The notes: a model not told the origin generated them from the sequence alone. Numbered from the stretch's first letter, positions 15,584-25,541 are shown. The stretch: 64,000 nt of DNA from Clostridiaceae bacterium (GCA_009911305.1 QXXC01000007.1:1-64000); one strand, 5' to 3'. Translations and numbers: made by a program.

Positions 15584-17324
15584 GATTTTCCTCCTTGATA
15601 GGTATTCTGATTATAAATTGAGCACCATTTTTGAACTTATGATTCAACTGTATTGTACCTTTATACATTTTTAAAATATTCCATACGACAAACAGCCCAA
15701 GGCCTTCACCACCATCTCCAGAAGTAGGATCTTTTGTGGAAAAAAAAGGTTCAAATATCTTTTTCCTATTTTCTTCTGATATTCCGGGACCATTATCTGA
15801 AAAAAGTATTTGTATAGTATTCCTAACGGTTGATATGCTGACAGTAATTTTTCCATTGCTAAAAATTGCCTGCATGGAATTGAGCACCAGATTATAAAAA
15901 ACCTGAGAAAACTGAATTCTATCACCAAATAAGCTGATTTGGGAGGTTTCCCTGAAGCTATACGTAATCCCGCATTGACTTAGACGGTCTGATAAGTCAG
16001 CAAATACCTGCTTAACACAATCGTTGACGCTGAAAGACTCTTGTATACTTTTGCCTGATACAATTGGCCTAAATCGGTCAAGCATGATGCCAATGCGCTC
16101 AGTTTGAGCTAAGATGGTATCAAACAAATCCTGTATCTCATCCATAGTTCCAATTCCGCGTTTTATACGCAACTGCTGTAGCTGTATCTTGTAACGAATA
16201 TTCGTGATTGGCTGACCTAATTCATGTGAAAAACCTTTGAGTAAATCTTTTAGAGCCAGCATCTGCCGATTATGTTCTTTTTCGGATACAAGGTCTTTTA
16301 CTCGCTGCCACACAATCTGCTCGGACTCAAGTTGTTCCTCGCTGCGGTCTTGTTGCTGATCCCTTTTTTTCTCTACATGTTTTCGGTCAATGAGTTTTTG
16401 TATATGCTCAGATAGAAGTTGTGCATCCTCAAAACGGTCAAATGTGAGATAAAAGTTATAAAGAGTTCTTGCAATAGGAATGCTACTCTCTGCACTATTG
16501 CGCATTCTTTTAAGAGTTTTACCCAATAATTCGCTATTACCAGTGCTGTCAAAGTAATATACGAGTTCATACTGAATATTGAAATCACTTTTTTCGACAA
16601 GCCTTTCATCAATCGTAAGAAGCTGTTCTGCAAAATGATAATTCCGTTGCTTACGGCTCATTCGTAAAAGAGAGCGAATCAGAGTTGGATTGGGCGACTC
16701 CTGTTTCGCAATTATTTTCCCCACAAGTTGCTGTGCTTCTGAATATAGGGCTTTCTTTTCTGCCACCGAAATAAGGTATTCTCTTGTTTTTGTATTTGCA
16801 CAATAATTCTCTTGGTGTATTTGATAAAAAATAACGGAACGCACTTCGTCTGCAGAAGCCGTTTCAATAAACCGTTTTATCTCTACAAGATGGCGATCGC
16901 TATCACTCTTGCACAGTATGGTTTTCAAATGATCGTTAATAACAAACGCATCGCCAAATGTTTCCATCAATAGTTGATGAATCCCAGACGCTATTTCTCC
17001 ATCTTCAATTGCTTTGATAATTTTCTCGCGAAAATGTACGCATAAATCTCCGGGAGCTTCAGAGGCAAATTGCTTGTAAAAACGAGCAAATGCTTTGAAA
17101 TGCTCAGGCTTCTTTGATAGACGTTTTAAATGCTCTAAGTATGCTTGGGGAGCAGCCACGTAGTTTTTTTCTTGAAAGTACAAATCACCCAATACTTTGT
17201 AGAAAAAGTTATCTTCTGGATATGCAGATATGGCATCATGACAGCGTTCAATTGCTACAGATAGATTGCCATCAAATCTCAACCTGCTTATTTCATCAAA
17301 GCGCTGTCTCGATAAATAATTCAT
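15561..17324 (-). CDS. Cytoplasmic histidine kinase with long TPR-like sensor region
   Basis: The 587-residue protein has no membrane segment. Residues ~1-320 are helical repeats resembling TPRs (LSVAIERCHDAISAYPEDNF, FYKVLGDLYFQEKNYVAA), then a coiled coil, a HisKA-like box FSHELGQPITN (His ~367) and an HATPase domain with N-box FYNLVLNSMQA, DNGPGI and GEGLGLFVV. ATG 17324 has GAGGTG 8-13 bp upstream, better than the ATG at 17339. It heads an operon with the receiver and PIN genes. A soluble TPR sensor suggests that it reads an intracellular protein or nucleic acid cue. Confidence 0.85.
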   Translation of the reverse strand: MNYLSRQRFDEISRLRFDGNLSVAIERCHDAISAYPEDNFFYKVLGDLYFQEKNYVAAPQAYLEHLKRLSKKPEHFKAFARFYKQFASEAPGDLCVHFREKIIKAIEDGEIASGIHQLLMETFGDAFVINDHLKTILCKSDSDRHLVEIKRFIETASADEVRSVIFYQIHQENYCANTKTREYLISVAEKKALYSEAQQLVGKIIAKQESPNPTLIRSLLRMSRKQRNYHFAEQLLTIDERLVEKSDFNIQYELVYYFDSTGNSELLGKTLKRMRNSAESSIPIARTLYNFYLTFDRFEDAQLLSEHIQKLIDRKHVEKKRDQQQDRSEEQLESEQIVWQRVKDLVSEKEHNRQMLALKDLLKGFSHELGQPITNIRYKIQLQQLRIKRGIGTMDEIQDLFDTILAQTERIGIMLDRFRPIVSGKSIQESFSVNDCVKQVFADLSDRLSQCGITYSFRETSQISLFGDRIQFSQVFYNLVLNSMQAIFSNGKITVSISTVRNTIQILFSDNGPGISEENRKKIFEPFFSTKDPTSGDGGEGLGLFVVWNILKMYKGTIQLNHKFKNGAQFIIRIPIKEENHEPSSNN

Positions 17325-17446
17325 ATTTGCACACCTCATTCCAGGCTTCTTATTGACATAAACTATATCAACAGAAGTCCATCAAAAATTTTTGCATATT
17401 ATTAAGTATTATATCACAAATGTAAAATTTTATAAAGGTTGCTCCG

Positions 17447-18659
17447 TCACCATTTACTACATTCCCATTTTACCACAATTTTATCGCCACTGTTTACTAT
17501 AACGTTGGCAATACAGTCTACAATCATATTGCTTTTCGTAGGCAGTTTTGCTCTCTGTAGTTTGAATGAGAGCCTCTTTTGACTGATTTGCAATATCCTG
17601 TACCGCACGAAGTTCATCTTTATTGATTTTTCCTTGTACATACTGTTCGTAGTGTTCCATTGCGTTGATCCAAGCCGTTGTCTTGCACTGTGTAATATCA
17701 GCAATTTGCCTCGCGTACTTTTGAATCTTCTGTTTATATGCTGAATTTGTTATGTAGTGTTTATTCACATAGTCCTTTAACTGACGGTAGATCGCATTAA
17801 AAATATCTTCTTCTCGGACATACATCCGGATACATCTATCAGCACCCAAACGATTCCTGATGATGCAGGTGAAAAAGTACCAATCGGCGTGGCAAGTGCC
17901 GCGCTTGCGTTGCATCTTCCCACCACAGCATCCGCAAATGACTTTGCCTTTCAAGATGTTGTCTGCTGGCTGTCCTTGTGGAGCCACGTTGTATGCTCTG
18001 GCTTGAAATGCTTTTTGAATGGCATCAAATGCGATGGGATCGACCAACGGTTCATGTGTAGCCTCCACCGCCCACTTTTCTTTCCCTTGTACCAGTATCC
18101 CTGTGTAGGTGCGATTAGTGAGTATGCATTTCATGGATCTGCTGTTCCAACTGCCGTTGCCATCGTCAAAGTTCCCATTTAAACCTTGGGCCTTGGCATG
18201 CTTGATCGGTGTAGGGAAGTTCCGCTCATTCAAATACCGAACGATACCAGTCACACCATTACTGCTTGCCGCCATATCAAAAATCTTCCGAACGATGACA
18301 GCAGCTACTAAATTAGGAACAAGTTGGTTGGGATTCTCATTGGATTTCTGATAGCCAAATGAGGCTCTTGGCCACATAAACTCACCATGCTGTGCTTTCA
18401 TGTCTAAAACAACCTCAACTTTCATTTTTGTTTCCATGAATACCTGCTTATTAAACAGATTAATGAGTGGTATGCGTGTTCTGGATTGGATATATGCAGA
18501 TTTATCTTTATTGTTTATGCCGTTCGTAGTATCGAATTGGTCGTTGATTGACACAAATTGGACATTTTCACGAGAGGTAATAGCCCACACTATCTTTGCT
18601 GACTGAAACAGCCAATTCAGTATGCTTTCTGCTTTTTCGTGCCATGATAACATCTCCAT
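17447..18659 (-). pseudogene. Degraded large serine recombinase
   Basis: The frame from 18659 begins inside the resolvase catalytic domain (FVSINDQFDTTNG, the second half of that domain) and continues through the recombinase domain (FGYQKSNENPNQLVP, then GVTGIVRYLNERNFPTP), a zinc-ribbon (VICGCCGGKMQRKRG...C) and a coiled coil. The N-terminal ~100 residues with the nucleophilic serine are missing. Near 17520 the frame shifts: the expected C-terminus DCIANVIVNSGDKIVVKWEC continues in another frame to 17447. With both defects it cannot be active. It marks the right edge of the accessory island. Confidence 0.75.
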
Positions 18660-18826
18660 TATACGAAAAGGGCTATGGCGCGAACCATTGGTGTTTTTTG
18701 TGAGTGCAGTGCAGCGAAAGTCACAGAAAACCCGAGAGAAACGGCGCCAAACCGCGTTTTATGCGGTTTGTGTGCATCGCGGAGCCGTGTTACTGGGCAC
18801 AGCCCGGTGGGTGTGAACAGTAACAA

Positions 18827-18883
18827 ACACATGATTTGATATCTTTGCATTTAGAGAAAAAATCTGTTATATTTATCTAAAAA
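18827..18883 (+). promoter_or_regulatory. Promoter of the isomerase-kinase operon (repeat copy B)
   Basis: TTGCAT (18845-18850) and TATATT (18868-18873) are 17 bp apart, 75 bp before the isomerase ATG. The block is repeated at 8037-8092. Its retention on both sides of most of the island suggests duplication on insertion or recruitment of the same promoter. Confidence 0.55.
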
Positions 18884-18947
18884 GATAAAATATAGCATGT
18901 ATAATCGGATTACAAAGAGCCATTAAAAGAAAAAGGAGGAGAAGGAT

Positions 18948-20420
18948 ATGACGAATATGCCGGATGTGAAGCTGGGGATTGTGGCGGTGAGCCGCGACTG
19001 TTTTCCTAAGAGCCTGTCAGAAAACCGGAGGAAGGCTGTGGCTGCGGCCTGTAAGCTGGAGCTGTTTGAGGCTTCCACGGTGGTGGAGAATGAAAGGGAT
19101 ATGGAAAAGGCCCTTGCGGAGGTAAAGGAGGCCGGCTGCAATGCGCTGGTCGTGTATCTGGGGAACTTCGGGCCGGAGACGGAGGAGACGCTTTTGGTCA
19201 AATATTTTGACGGGCCGGTGATGGTTGCGGCTGCGGCGGAGGAGTCGGGCGACAATCTGATCCAGGGGCGCGGCGACGCGTACTGCGGGATGCTCAACGC
19301 CAGCTATAACTTAAAGCTGCGGAATCTGAAGGCGTATATCCCGGAGTATCCGGTGGGGACGGCAGAGGAGACGGCGGCAATGATCGAGGAATTTGTCCCC
19401 ATTGCCAGGGCGGTGATTGGCTTAAAGAGCTTAAAGATCATCAGCTTCGGCCCGCGCCCGCAGAATTTTCTGGCCTGCAATGCGCCGATTAAGCAGCTTT
19501 ACAACCTGGGCGTGGAGATCGAGGAGAATTCGGAGCTGGATCTGTTTGAGGCATTTAACCGCCATGCAGGCGATCCAAGGATTGAGGGCGTGGTTCAGGA
19601 TATGGCCCGTGAGCTCGGGGAGGGGAACGGGAAGCCGGAGATTCTGCCGAAGCTTGCGCAGTACGAGCTTACGCTTCTGGACTGGGTTGAGGAACATAAG
19701 GGCTCGCGCTCCTGTGCGGCCATTGCGGGAAAGTGCTGGCCCGCGTTCCAGACGCAGTTTGGCTTTGTGCCCTGCTATGTCAACAGCCGCCTGACCGGGC
19801 GGGGGATTCCGGTTTCCTGCGAGGTGGATATCTACGGGGCGCTGAGCGAATTTATCGGGACTGCCGTAAGCCTTGACGCGGTGACGCTTCTGGATATCAA
19901 TAATACGGTTCCGGACGATATCTTTAAGGAGGATATTGAAGGGACGTACAGCTACGGCCGCCGTGATGTGTTTATGGGCTTCCACTGCGGAAATACGTGC
20001 TCCCGGAAGCTGGCGTTCTGTTCTATGAAGAATCAGCTCATCATGGCAAGGACGCTGCCCGAGGAGGTGACGAATGGGACGCTGGAGGGCGATATCGCGC
20101 CGGGGGAGATCACATTTTTCCGTCTGCAGAGCACTGCGGACGCCAGGCTCCGCGCCTATGTGGCTCAGGGCGAGGTTCTGCCTGTGGCGACGCGCTCCTT
20201 TGGAAGCATCGGCGTATTTGCGATTCCGGAAATGGGGCGGTTTTACCGCCATGTGCTGATTGAGAAGAATTATCCGCATCACGGCGCGGTAGCCTTTGGC
20301 CATTTCGGGAAAGCGCTCTATGAAGTCTTTAAGTATGTGGGAGTACCGGTGGAGGAGATTGAATATAATCATCCAAAGCATGAGAGATACAGCACAGAAA
20401 ATCCGTTTGCGATCGGGTAG
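18948..20420 (+). CDS. L-fucose/L-arabinose isomerase family protein
   Basis: The 490-residue protein belongs to the FucI/AraA-like fold: an N-terminal Rossmann part (LGIVAVSRDCFP, ALVVYLGNFGPETEE), a middle domain with FGPRP and a C-terminal part with GFHCGNTCSRKL and HHGAVAFGHFGKALYEVFKY. Family members convert aldoses to ketoses using Mn2+. It is shorter than FucI (about 590) and lacks clear AraA-specific motifs, so the substrate is open. AAGGAGGAGAAGG precedes ATG 18948. The xylulokinase follows after 22 bp, which suggests aldose to ketose to ketose-5-phosphate. Confidence 0.8.
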   Translation: MTNMPDVKLGIVAVSRDCFPKSLSENRRKAVAAACKLELFEASTVVENERDMEKALAEVKEAGCNALVVYLGNFGPETEETLLVKYFDGPVMVAAAAEESGDNLIQGRGDAYCGMLNASYNLKLRNLKAYIPEYPVGTAEETAAMIEEFVPIARAVIGLKSLKIISFGPRPQNFLACNAPIKQLYNLGVEIEENSELDLFEAFNRHAGDPRIEGVVQDMARELGEGNGKPEILPKLAQYELTLLDWVEEHKGSRSCAAIAGKCWPAFQTQFGFVPCYVNSRLTGRGIPVSCEVDIYGALSEFIGTAVSLDAVTLLDINNTVPDDIFKEDIEGTYSYGRRDVFMGFHCGNTCSRKLAFCSMKNQLIMARTLPEEVTNGTLEGDIAPGEITFFRLQSTADARLRAYVAQGEVLPVATRSFGSIGVFAIPEMGRFYRHVLIEKNYPHHGAVAFGHFGKALYEVFKYVGVPVEEIEYNHPKHERYSTENPFAIG

Positions 20421-20442
20421 GAAAAATCCGGAAAGGAACAGA

Positions 20443-21924
20443 ATGTATTATATAGGAATCGATCTGGGGACGTCGGCGGTGAAGCTTCTTCTGATGGACG
20501 GGGAGGGCGCGGTTCAAAAGATTGTCTCCAGGGAATATCCGGTGGAATATCCGGCTCCGGGCTGGTCGCAGCAGAACCCGGAGGACTGGAGGCGGGAGAG
20601 CTTTGCCGGGATCCGCGAGCTGACGGACGGGCTTTCCCCGGAAGATGTGCGCGGGATCAGCTTCGGCGGCCAGATGCACGGCCTGGTCGCGCTGGACAAG
20701 ACGGACAGGGTCATCCGCCCGGCGATTTTGTGGAACGACGGCCGCTGTAAGGAGGAGACGGACTATCTAAATGAAACGATTGGCAGGGAACGCCTGTTTT
20801 CTCTGACTGGGAATATCGCGTTCGCGGGCTTTACCGCGCCCAAGCTTTTGTGGATGAGAAAGCATGAGCCGGATCTGTTCCGGCGGATCCGGAAAATCAT
20901 GCTGCCAAAGGATTACCTGGCTTACTGCCTGACCGGCGTCCACAGCACGGATTACTCCGACGCCTCGGGGACGCTGCTGTTAGACGTAAAGCGCCGCGTA
21001 TGGTCTGAGGAAATGCTGGATATCTGCGGTGTTTCTATGGAGCAGATGCCGCGGCTTTTTGAGAGCTTTGAGCCGGTCGGGCGCGTAAAGCCGGAGCTTG
21101 CGGCCGGGCTGGGGGTGGCAGAGGGCTGCGTCGTCGCGGCCGGGGCGGGCGATAATGCGGCGGCGGCTGTCGGCACAGGAACGGTGGGGGAAGGCGGATG
21201 CAATATCTCGGTCGGCACGAGCGGGACGGTATTTATATCCGGCCGGAGCTTCCGGGCGGATAACAATTACGCGCTGCACGCATTTGCCCACGCAGACGGC
21301 TGCTATCACCTGATGGGCTGTATGCTGAGCGCCGCATCCTGCAATAAGTGGTGGATGGACGGGATCCTTGGAACCGGGGATTATCAGAGGGAGCAGGAGG
21401 CGGTTGGCGCATTGGGGGAGAATCCCGTCTTTTTCCTGCCCTATCTGATGGGCGAGCGATCGCCGCACAATAATCCGGATGCCCGCGGCGTATTTATCGG
21501 GCTTTCTATGGATACGGATCGGGCGAGAATGACGCAGGCTGTCTTGGAGGGCGTGGCCTTTGCCATCCGCGATTCCTTTGAGGTGGCAAAAAGCCTTGGG
21601 ATTAGCCCGGAGCAGGCCAGCATATGCGGGGGCGGCGCGAGGAGCGCGCTGTGGAAGCGGATCTTTGCCAATGTCCTGAATAAGCGGATTGCCGAGCTTG
21701 AGACAGAAGAGGGCCCGTCCCTGGGCGCGGCCATGCTGGCGGCTGTGGCGGACGGCGCGTTCCCTTGCGTGGAGGCGGCCGCGGGGCGCATCGTGAAGAC
21801 CGTCCGGACCATTGAACCTGAGCCTGCGCTGGCGGCGAAATATGAGGCCCGGTATCAGAAATTCCGGAAGCTGTACCCGGCGCTGGAGAAGGTGTTTGGG
21901 GAGATCGTTCAGCAGCTTAAGTAA
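20443..21924 (+). CDS. xylB: Xylulokinase (FGGY carbohydrate kinase)
   Basis: This 493-residue cytoplasmic kinase phosphorylates D-xylulose, or a related ketose, with ATP. It starts YYIGIDLGTSAVKLLLMD and shows GISFGGQMHGLVALD, ILWNDGRC, the SSM GTGTVGEGGCNISVGTSGTV-type phosphate loop near residue 245, FLPYLMGERSPHNNP and ICGGGARSALWKRI. ATG 20443 (GGAAAGG upstream) gives the usual family start; a longer in-frame version would overlap the isomerase. Paired with the isomerase it would feed the pentose phosphate pathway. Confidence 0.9.
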   Translation: MYYIGIDLGTSAVKLLLMDGEGAVQKIVSREYPVEYPAPGWSQQNPEDWRRESFAGIRELTDGLSPEDVRGISFGGQMHGLVALDKTDRVIRPAILWNDGRCKEETDYLNETIGRERLFSLTGNIAFAGFTAPKLLWMRKHEPDLFRRIRKIMLPKDYLAYCLTGVHSTDYSDASGTLLLDVKRRVWSEEMLDICGVSMEQMPRLFESFEPVGRVKPELAAGLGVAEGCVVAAGAGDNAAAAVGTGTVGEGGCNISVGTSGTVFISGRSFRADNNYALHAFAHADGCYHLMGCMLSAASCNKWWMDGILGTGDYQREQEAVGALGENPVFFLPYLMGERSPHNNPDARGVFIGLSMDTDRARMTQAVLEGVAFAIRDSFEVAKSLGISPEQASICGGGARSALWKRIFANVLNKRIAELETEEGPSLGAAMLAAVADGAFPCVEAAAGRIVKTVRTIEPEPALAAKYEARYQKFRKLYPALEKVFGEIVQQLK

Positions 21925-22049
21925 AGCTGTATACAGGGCGGTCAAGGCGATCGGTACATCGGTTTTTTTGATATGGCGTAACCGTTCAGACGCGTGACAC
22001 GGTTTTACGTGATGTGCTGTTGTAATCTGTGCGATTGTATTCGCTTCGT

Positions 22050-22085
22050 TAAAAGAAACGGGGGCTGTCGGGAAAGGACAGCCCC
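22050..22085 (-). terminator. Terminator for the LysR gene
   Basis: GGGGCTGTC (22061-22069) pairs perfectly with GACAGCCCC (22077-22085). Read on the minus strand it is followed by CGTTTCTTTT, so it ends lysR transcription; it may also block read-through from xylB. Confidence 0.75.
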
Positions 22086-22152
22086 ATGATTCATATATCG
22101 TTTTTTAATCAGAATCCGGATGCGGACGTGGTTTCCCACATATAACCGCGCT

Positions 22153-23058
22153 TTATCCTGTGCCATGCAAATCGAGATATTCCCTGCAGATCTGCAGAAA
22201 ATCCCGTGAATTTTTGGAAAAAAAGCTGTTTTTCATCCACACAAAATTAAAGTGGGTATCTGCCGCGTAGTTTTTGATATGAATCTGGCTTAAGGAGCCG
22301 TTGTCCAGGCTTTTCTGCACCGCAAAGCGGTAGATAAAGGAAATTCCGATATTCTGTATGACCATATTGCGGACGGTGTTCATCGTGCCGACCTCCACGT
22401 AGGAGGAAAACCCCTGCACATCCTGATTATTTTCCCGGAGAATATGGCGCAGATTCCGGTGGGAATTGGTATTTCCGTGAAGGAAGATCAGGCGGTAGTG
22501 GTTCAGATCCTTAAAATCAACGGTTTTTCCCGCCAGGGGGTGTCTGGGAGAACAGATGCACACGGTTTCTGATTCAAATAACTCGCCGCTTTCAAACTGA
22601 TCCGGCGGGCAGTATGTATCCACAATGCAAAAGTGCACCCTTCCGTTTTTGAGCTGGACGAGCAGATCATCGGTTTCGCCCAGATAAATGCTGATCTTTT
22701 TGTCAGGAAATGTTTCGAGATATCTGGCGACCATCCTGGGGACAAGGGATTCCCCGATGGTGGTGAGCGAGCCTATCTTCAGTTCATCCGGCTTTTCCAG
22801 CGGGGAAGCCAGCTTTCTCTTTAAAATTTCAGAATCGGCCTTCACGGTCTGGGCGTAAGCTCGCAGGAGGCGTCCGTGTTCGGTCAGATGAATCCGTTTT
22901 TTCTCATCATAATACAGCAGCTTTGTGCCGTAATAGCTCTCTAAATATTTGATGTGCTGCGTGACAGCCGGCTGGGTGATGTGCAGGTATTCCGCTGTCC
23001 TTGTGTAGCTTCTTGTTTCACACAGAGATAAAAAGGTATCCAGTTTAAAATTCAGCAT
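22153..23058 (-). CDS. LysR-family transcriptional regulator
   Basis: The 301-residue regulator has an N-terminal winged helix-turn-helix (FLSLCETRSYTRTAEYLHIT, then QPAVTQHIKYLE) and a C-terminal periplasmic-binding-like effector domain (LKIGSLTTIGESLVPRMV, VGTMNTVRNMVIQNIGISFI). I chose ATG 23058, preceded by GGAG at 8 bp; an upstream ATG at 23097 lacks a site. It is divergent from the nitrilase operon with a 351-bp AT-rich gap, the usual layout for a LysR activator that controls its neighbour in response to a substrate or product. Confidence 0.9.
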   Translation of the reverse strand: MLNFKLDTFLSLCETRSYTRTAEYLHITQPAVTQHIKYLESYYGTKLLYYDEKKRIHLTEHGRLLRAYAQTVKADSEILKRKLASPLEKPDELKIGSLTTIGESLVPRMVARYLETFPDKKISIYLGETDDLLVQLKNGRVHFCIVDTYCPPDQFESGELFESETVCICSPRHPLAGKTVDFKDLNHYRLIFLHGNTNSHRNLRHILRENNQDVQGFSSYVEVGTMNTVRNMVIQNIGISFIYRFAVQKSLDNGSLSQIHIKNYAADTHFNFVWMKNSFFSKNSRDFLQICREYLDLHGTG

Positions 23059-23409
23059 TGAACCAACTCCGTTTATGAATTCCATATTTCTGCGCATAAT
23101 AGTAAGGAACTGTTAAGAGATAACCTGTGATATTGCCTGTTTTTCGTATGGCCGCCTGGTTTACCAATCCGTTCCATAGCCTGCTGTGTGACAGGGACAG
23201 CAGCTTTGCCTATAATTTTGACTTATCGGCTTATAATTTAATATAATTTTATTTTACATGAAAATTGTGATAATATCAATATAAAGAAAAATATTTTTCT
23301 AAAACATACAGAATCGATGACGGAATTTTGAATTGCAAATCTGTTTTTGACGGACCGGGCTGTCTGAACCGCGGCAAACGGCTGTGATGGCAGGAGAAAA
23401 GGAGGAGTT
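23059..23409. promoter_or_regulatory. Divergent lysR/nitrilase control region
   Basis: This gap is far more AT-rich than its flanks around 23215-23310 (for example TTATAATTTAATATAAT). LysR sites are typically T-N11-A dyads near such stretches. TTTACA about 23254-23259 is a possible -35, but I could not settle a single promoter. AAGGAGG lies just before the nitrilase ATG. Confidence 0.5.
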
Positions 23410-24231
23410 ATGCTAAAGCTGGGAATTGTCCAGATGTCTGTGCAGGAGGGGAATACAGAGGAAAACCGCCGGCATCTGGAGCATTTGGTTCAAACGCATT
23501 CTTCAGATGATATTGATCTGCTCTGTTTTCCGGAACTGTGCGTCAGCGGATATGATTTTGAAAAAGCGGCTGCCTCCGACAGGGAGGATGCTTTTCTGGC
23601 GGATCTGGCGCGCAGATACGGGATCGCGATCCTGGCGGGGATCAGCCGGAAGGAGGGGGATTCCTTCTTTGACGTGTCCTGCGTTTGGGACGGGCAGGGG
23701 CGGCTTTTAGGCAGGTACAGGAAGATTCATCTGTGGGATAAGGAAAACGATTTTTTTGAAAAGGGGGATGAGCTGGTCACGGTTTCGTTTAAGGGATGGA
23801 CGATCGGGCTGCTCATCTGCGCGGACCTTGGCTTTGCCGAGCTGTCGAAGGCGCTGGCGCTTAACAGGGAGGCGGATGTCATTATTTATCCGAGCGCGTG
23901 GTATCCCGGATGGGACTACCTGTTTGCGAATTTAAGCAGCATCCGGGCAGCGGAAAATCAGGTTTATACCATTGGCTTAAACCGGGCGGCGGGCGATGTG
24001 GACTACTGCGGAAACTCGGTTGTGTCAAACCCGGACGGGAGCGTTCTGGCCCGCCTGTGTACGCCGGGGGAGGCGTATGCCAGGGTGGTCCTGAAAAAGG
24101 AGCGCTTACAGCAGGCGCGGGACGCCATTGTCTGGCGGAAGATGAGACGGGAGGATGTTTACAGGAAGATTCAGGAAGGAGATTTGTATGGAAAAAGAAA
24201 TAAGAACGGAAAAGGCTGCGGTTGTGGATGA
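23410..24231 (+). CDS. Carbon-nitrogen hydrolase (nitrilase superfamily)
   Basis: The 273-residue enzyme has the complete Glu-Lys-Cys triad: E42 in CFPELCVSGY, K105 in GRYRKIHLW and C137 in GLLICADLGF. The superfamily hydrolyses nitriles, amides or carbamoyl compounds, including N-carbamoyl-beta-amino acids, and ring-opened pyrimidines. The length matches omega-amidase/carbamoylase branches. Its C-terminus overlaps the transporter start by 44 bp, so the two are translationally coupled. It probably acts on a compound that the transporter brings in. The exact substrate cannot be read from the sequence. Confidence 0.85.
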   Translation: MLKLGIVQMSVQEGNTEENRRHLEHLVQTHSSDDIDLLCFPELCVSGYDFEKAAASDREDAFLADLARRYGIAILAGISRKEGDSFFDVSCVWDGQGRLLGRYRKIHLWDKENDFFEKGDELVTVSFKGWTIGLLICADLGFAELSKALALNREADVIIYPSAWYPGWDYLFANLSSIRAAENQVYTIGLNRAAGDVDYCGNSVVSNPDGSVLARLCTPGEAYARVVLKKERLQQARDAIVWRKMRREDVYRKIQEGDLYGKRNKNGKGCGCG

Positions 24232-25501
24232 TCCGATGAATCCCATTCCCTTAAACCAGAGGCAGAACTGGATTGCCCCTGCCGTTATCTTCGGGGGGCT
24301 GGAATTCAGTATCCCTGTGCTGATGCTGGGCGCGTCGCTGATCGGCGCGTTTGGGTTAAAGGGGTCCATTCCTGTGGTGCTGTTTACGTTTCTGGTTCTC
24401 ACCTGGGCGGGCAACAGCATAAGCGGGTATATGGGGGCCGCTACGGGACTCTCGTCCTCTGTGATCGCCCGGCAGGGCTTTGGGGACAAGCAGGCGAAAT
24501 TTATCATTGCGCTGGTCATCGGGGTGATCAGTATGGCATGGTGGGCTATCCAGACCTCCACGACCGGCAATGCGCTGTGCGCGATACTAGGGATTGATTA
24601 CACCACGGACAAGATTTCCTGGGCCTTTATCACGGTTATCGTGGGAGTGCTGTTTGCCCTGCCGTCCATTATCGGGTATTCTTCTATGAAATGGACGGAT
24701 TATCTGGCGGTTCCCTGCGGACTTTTGCTCTGTATTGTGGGAATCTATCTGGCTCTGAAAAATATCGGATGGTCCAATATTGTCGCCTATGAGGGGAACG
24801 GCTCGATGTCCTTTGCCTCGGGCGTGACCATGCTGCTGGGGATGAATGTGTCGCAGTTTGTAATCTCAGCGGACTACACCCGCTATGCAAGGCCGGGCTG
24901 GAGGGATAATATTCTGATTCCCTGGGGAATCATTGCCATCGGCGTTCCGCTTATCTTTATCGGGGCCATCATGGCGGCCGGAAACGGCACGGCTGATATC
25001 GTTGCCGTTATGCAGACGCTGGGCTTCCCGGTATGGGGATTTGTCGTGCTGTGGCTTGCATCGTGGACCAGCCAGCTTGTAAACAACTATACGATGGGAC
25101 TTTCGTTTTCAAATATTTTAAATGTCACCTCCAACAGGGGAAGGGCGATGGTGACGCTGGTGGGAACGATTCTGTCCATTTTCCTGTCGCTGTGGGGGAT
25201 ACTTGACCACTTTATGGATCTGTTAAGCCTGGCGGCCCTGCTTTATCCGGCGATTGCAGGGGTGATGTATGTGGATTTCTTCTTTATACGCAGGCAGAAA
25301 TGGGAGGACAGGCTGGGATGGAATCTGATGGCGACTGTGGCAATGGCCGCAGGGACGGCAGTGGGATACCTGACGACCTATGTCACCCCGGCCGGGATTC
25401 CGCCGCTCCAGTCGCTTCTGGCGACCGGGCTCGTATATTATGCGGCAATGAAGTTAAAGGCAAAGGCCGCCCCGGATAAGTTTACAGAAGGGATGGCGTA
25501 A
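24188..25501 (+). CDS. NCS1-family nucleobase/heterocycle permease
   Basis: The 437-residue membrane protein has about twelve hydrophobic segments, beginning NWIAPAVIFGGLEFSIPVLM. Its layout, with SAWWAIQ-like ISMAWWAIQTST, MNVSQFVISADYTRYAR and SWTSQLVNNYTMGLSFSN, is that of NCS1 cytosine/purine/hydantoin/pyridoxine transporters, which are cation symporters. I chose ATG 24188 (AGGAAGGAG upstream), inside the nitrilase 3' end, because the longer frame starts in nitrilase coding sequence. The flanking hydrolases suggest uptake of a nitrogen heterocycle. Confidence 0.88.
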   Translation: MEKEIRTEKAAVVDDPMNPIPLNQRQNWIAPAVIFGGLEFSIPVLMLGASLIGAFGLKGSIPVVLFTFLVLTWAGNSISGYMGAATGLSSSVIARQGFGDKQAKFIIALVIGVISMAWWAIQTSTTGNALCAILGIDYTTDKISWAFITVIVGVLFALPSIIGYSSMKWTDYLAVPCGLLLCIVGIYLALKNIGWSNIVAYEGNGSMSFASGVTMLLGMNVSQFVISADYTRYARPGWRDNILIPWGIIAIGVPLIFIGAIMAAGNGTADIVAVMQTLGFPVWGFVVLWLASWTSQLVNNYTMGLSFSNILNVTSNRGRAMVTLVGTILSIFLSLWGILDHFMDLLSLAALLYPAIAGVMYVDFFFIRRQKWEDRLGWNLMATVAMAAGTAVGYLTTYVTPAGIPPLQSLLATGLVYYAAMKLKAKAAPDKFTEGMA

Positions 25502-25541
25502 GCCGGCGCTTATACTATGTAAAGAAATGGAGGATGAAAGT

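Noticed and set aside
20980-21945. Long minus-strand open frame (321 codons) opposite xylulokinase
   Set aside because: It is composed of Arg/His/Pro-rich codon mirrors of the GC-rich xylB gene, with no ribosome site or family motif.
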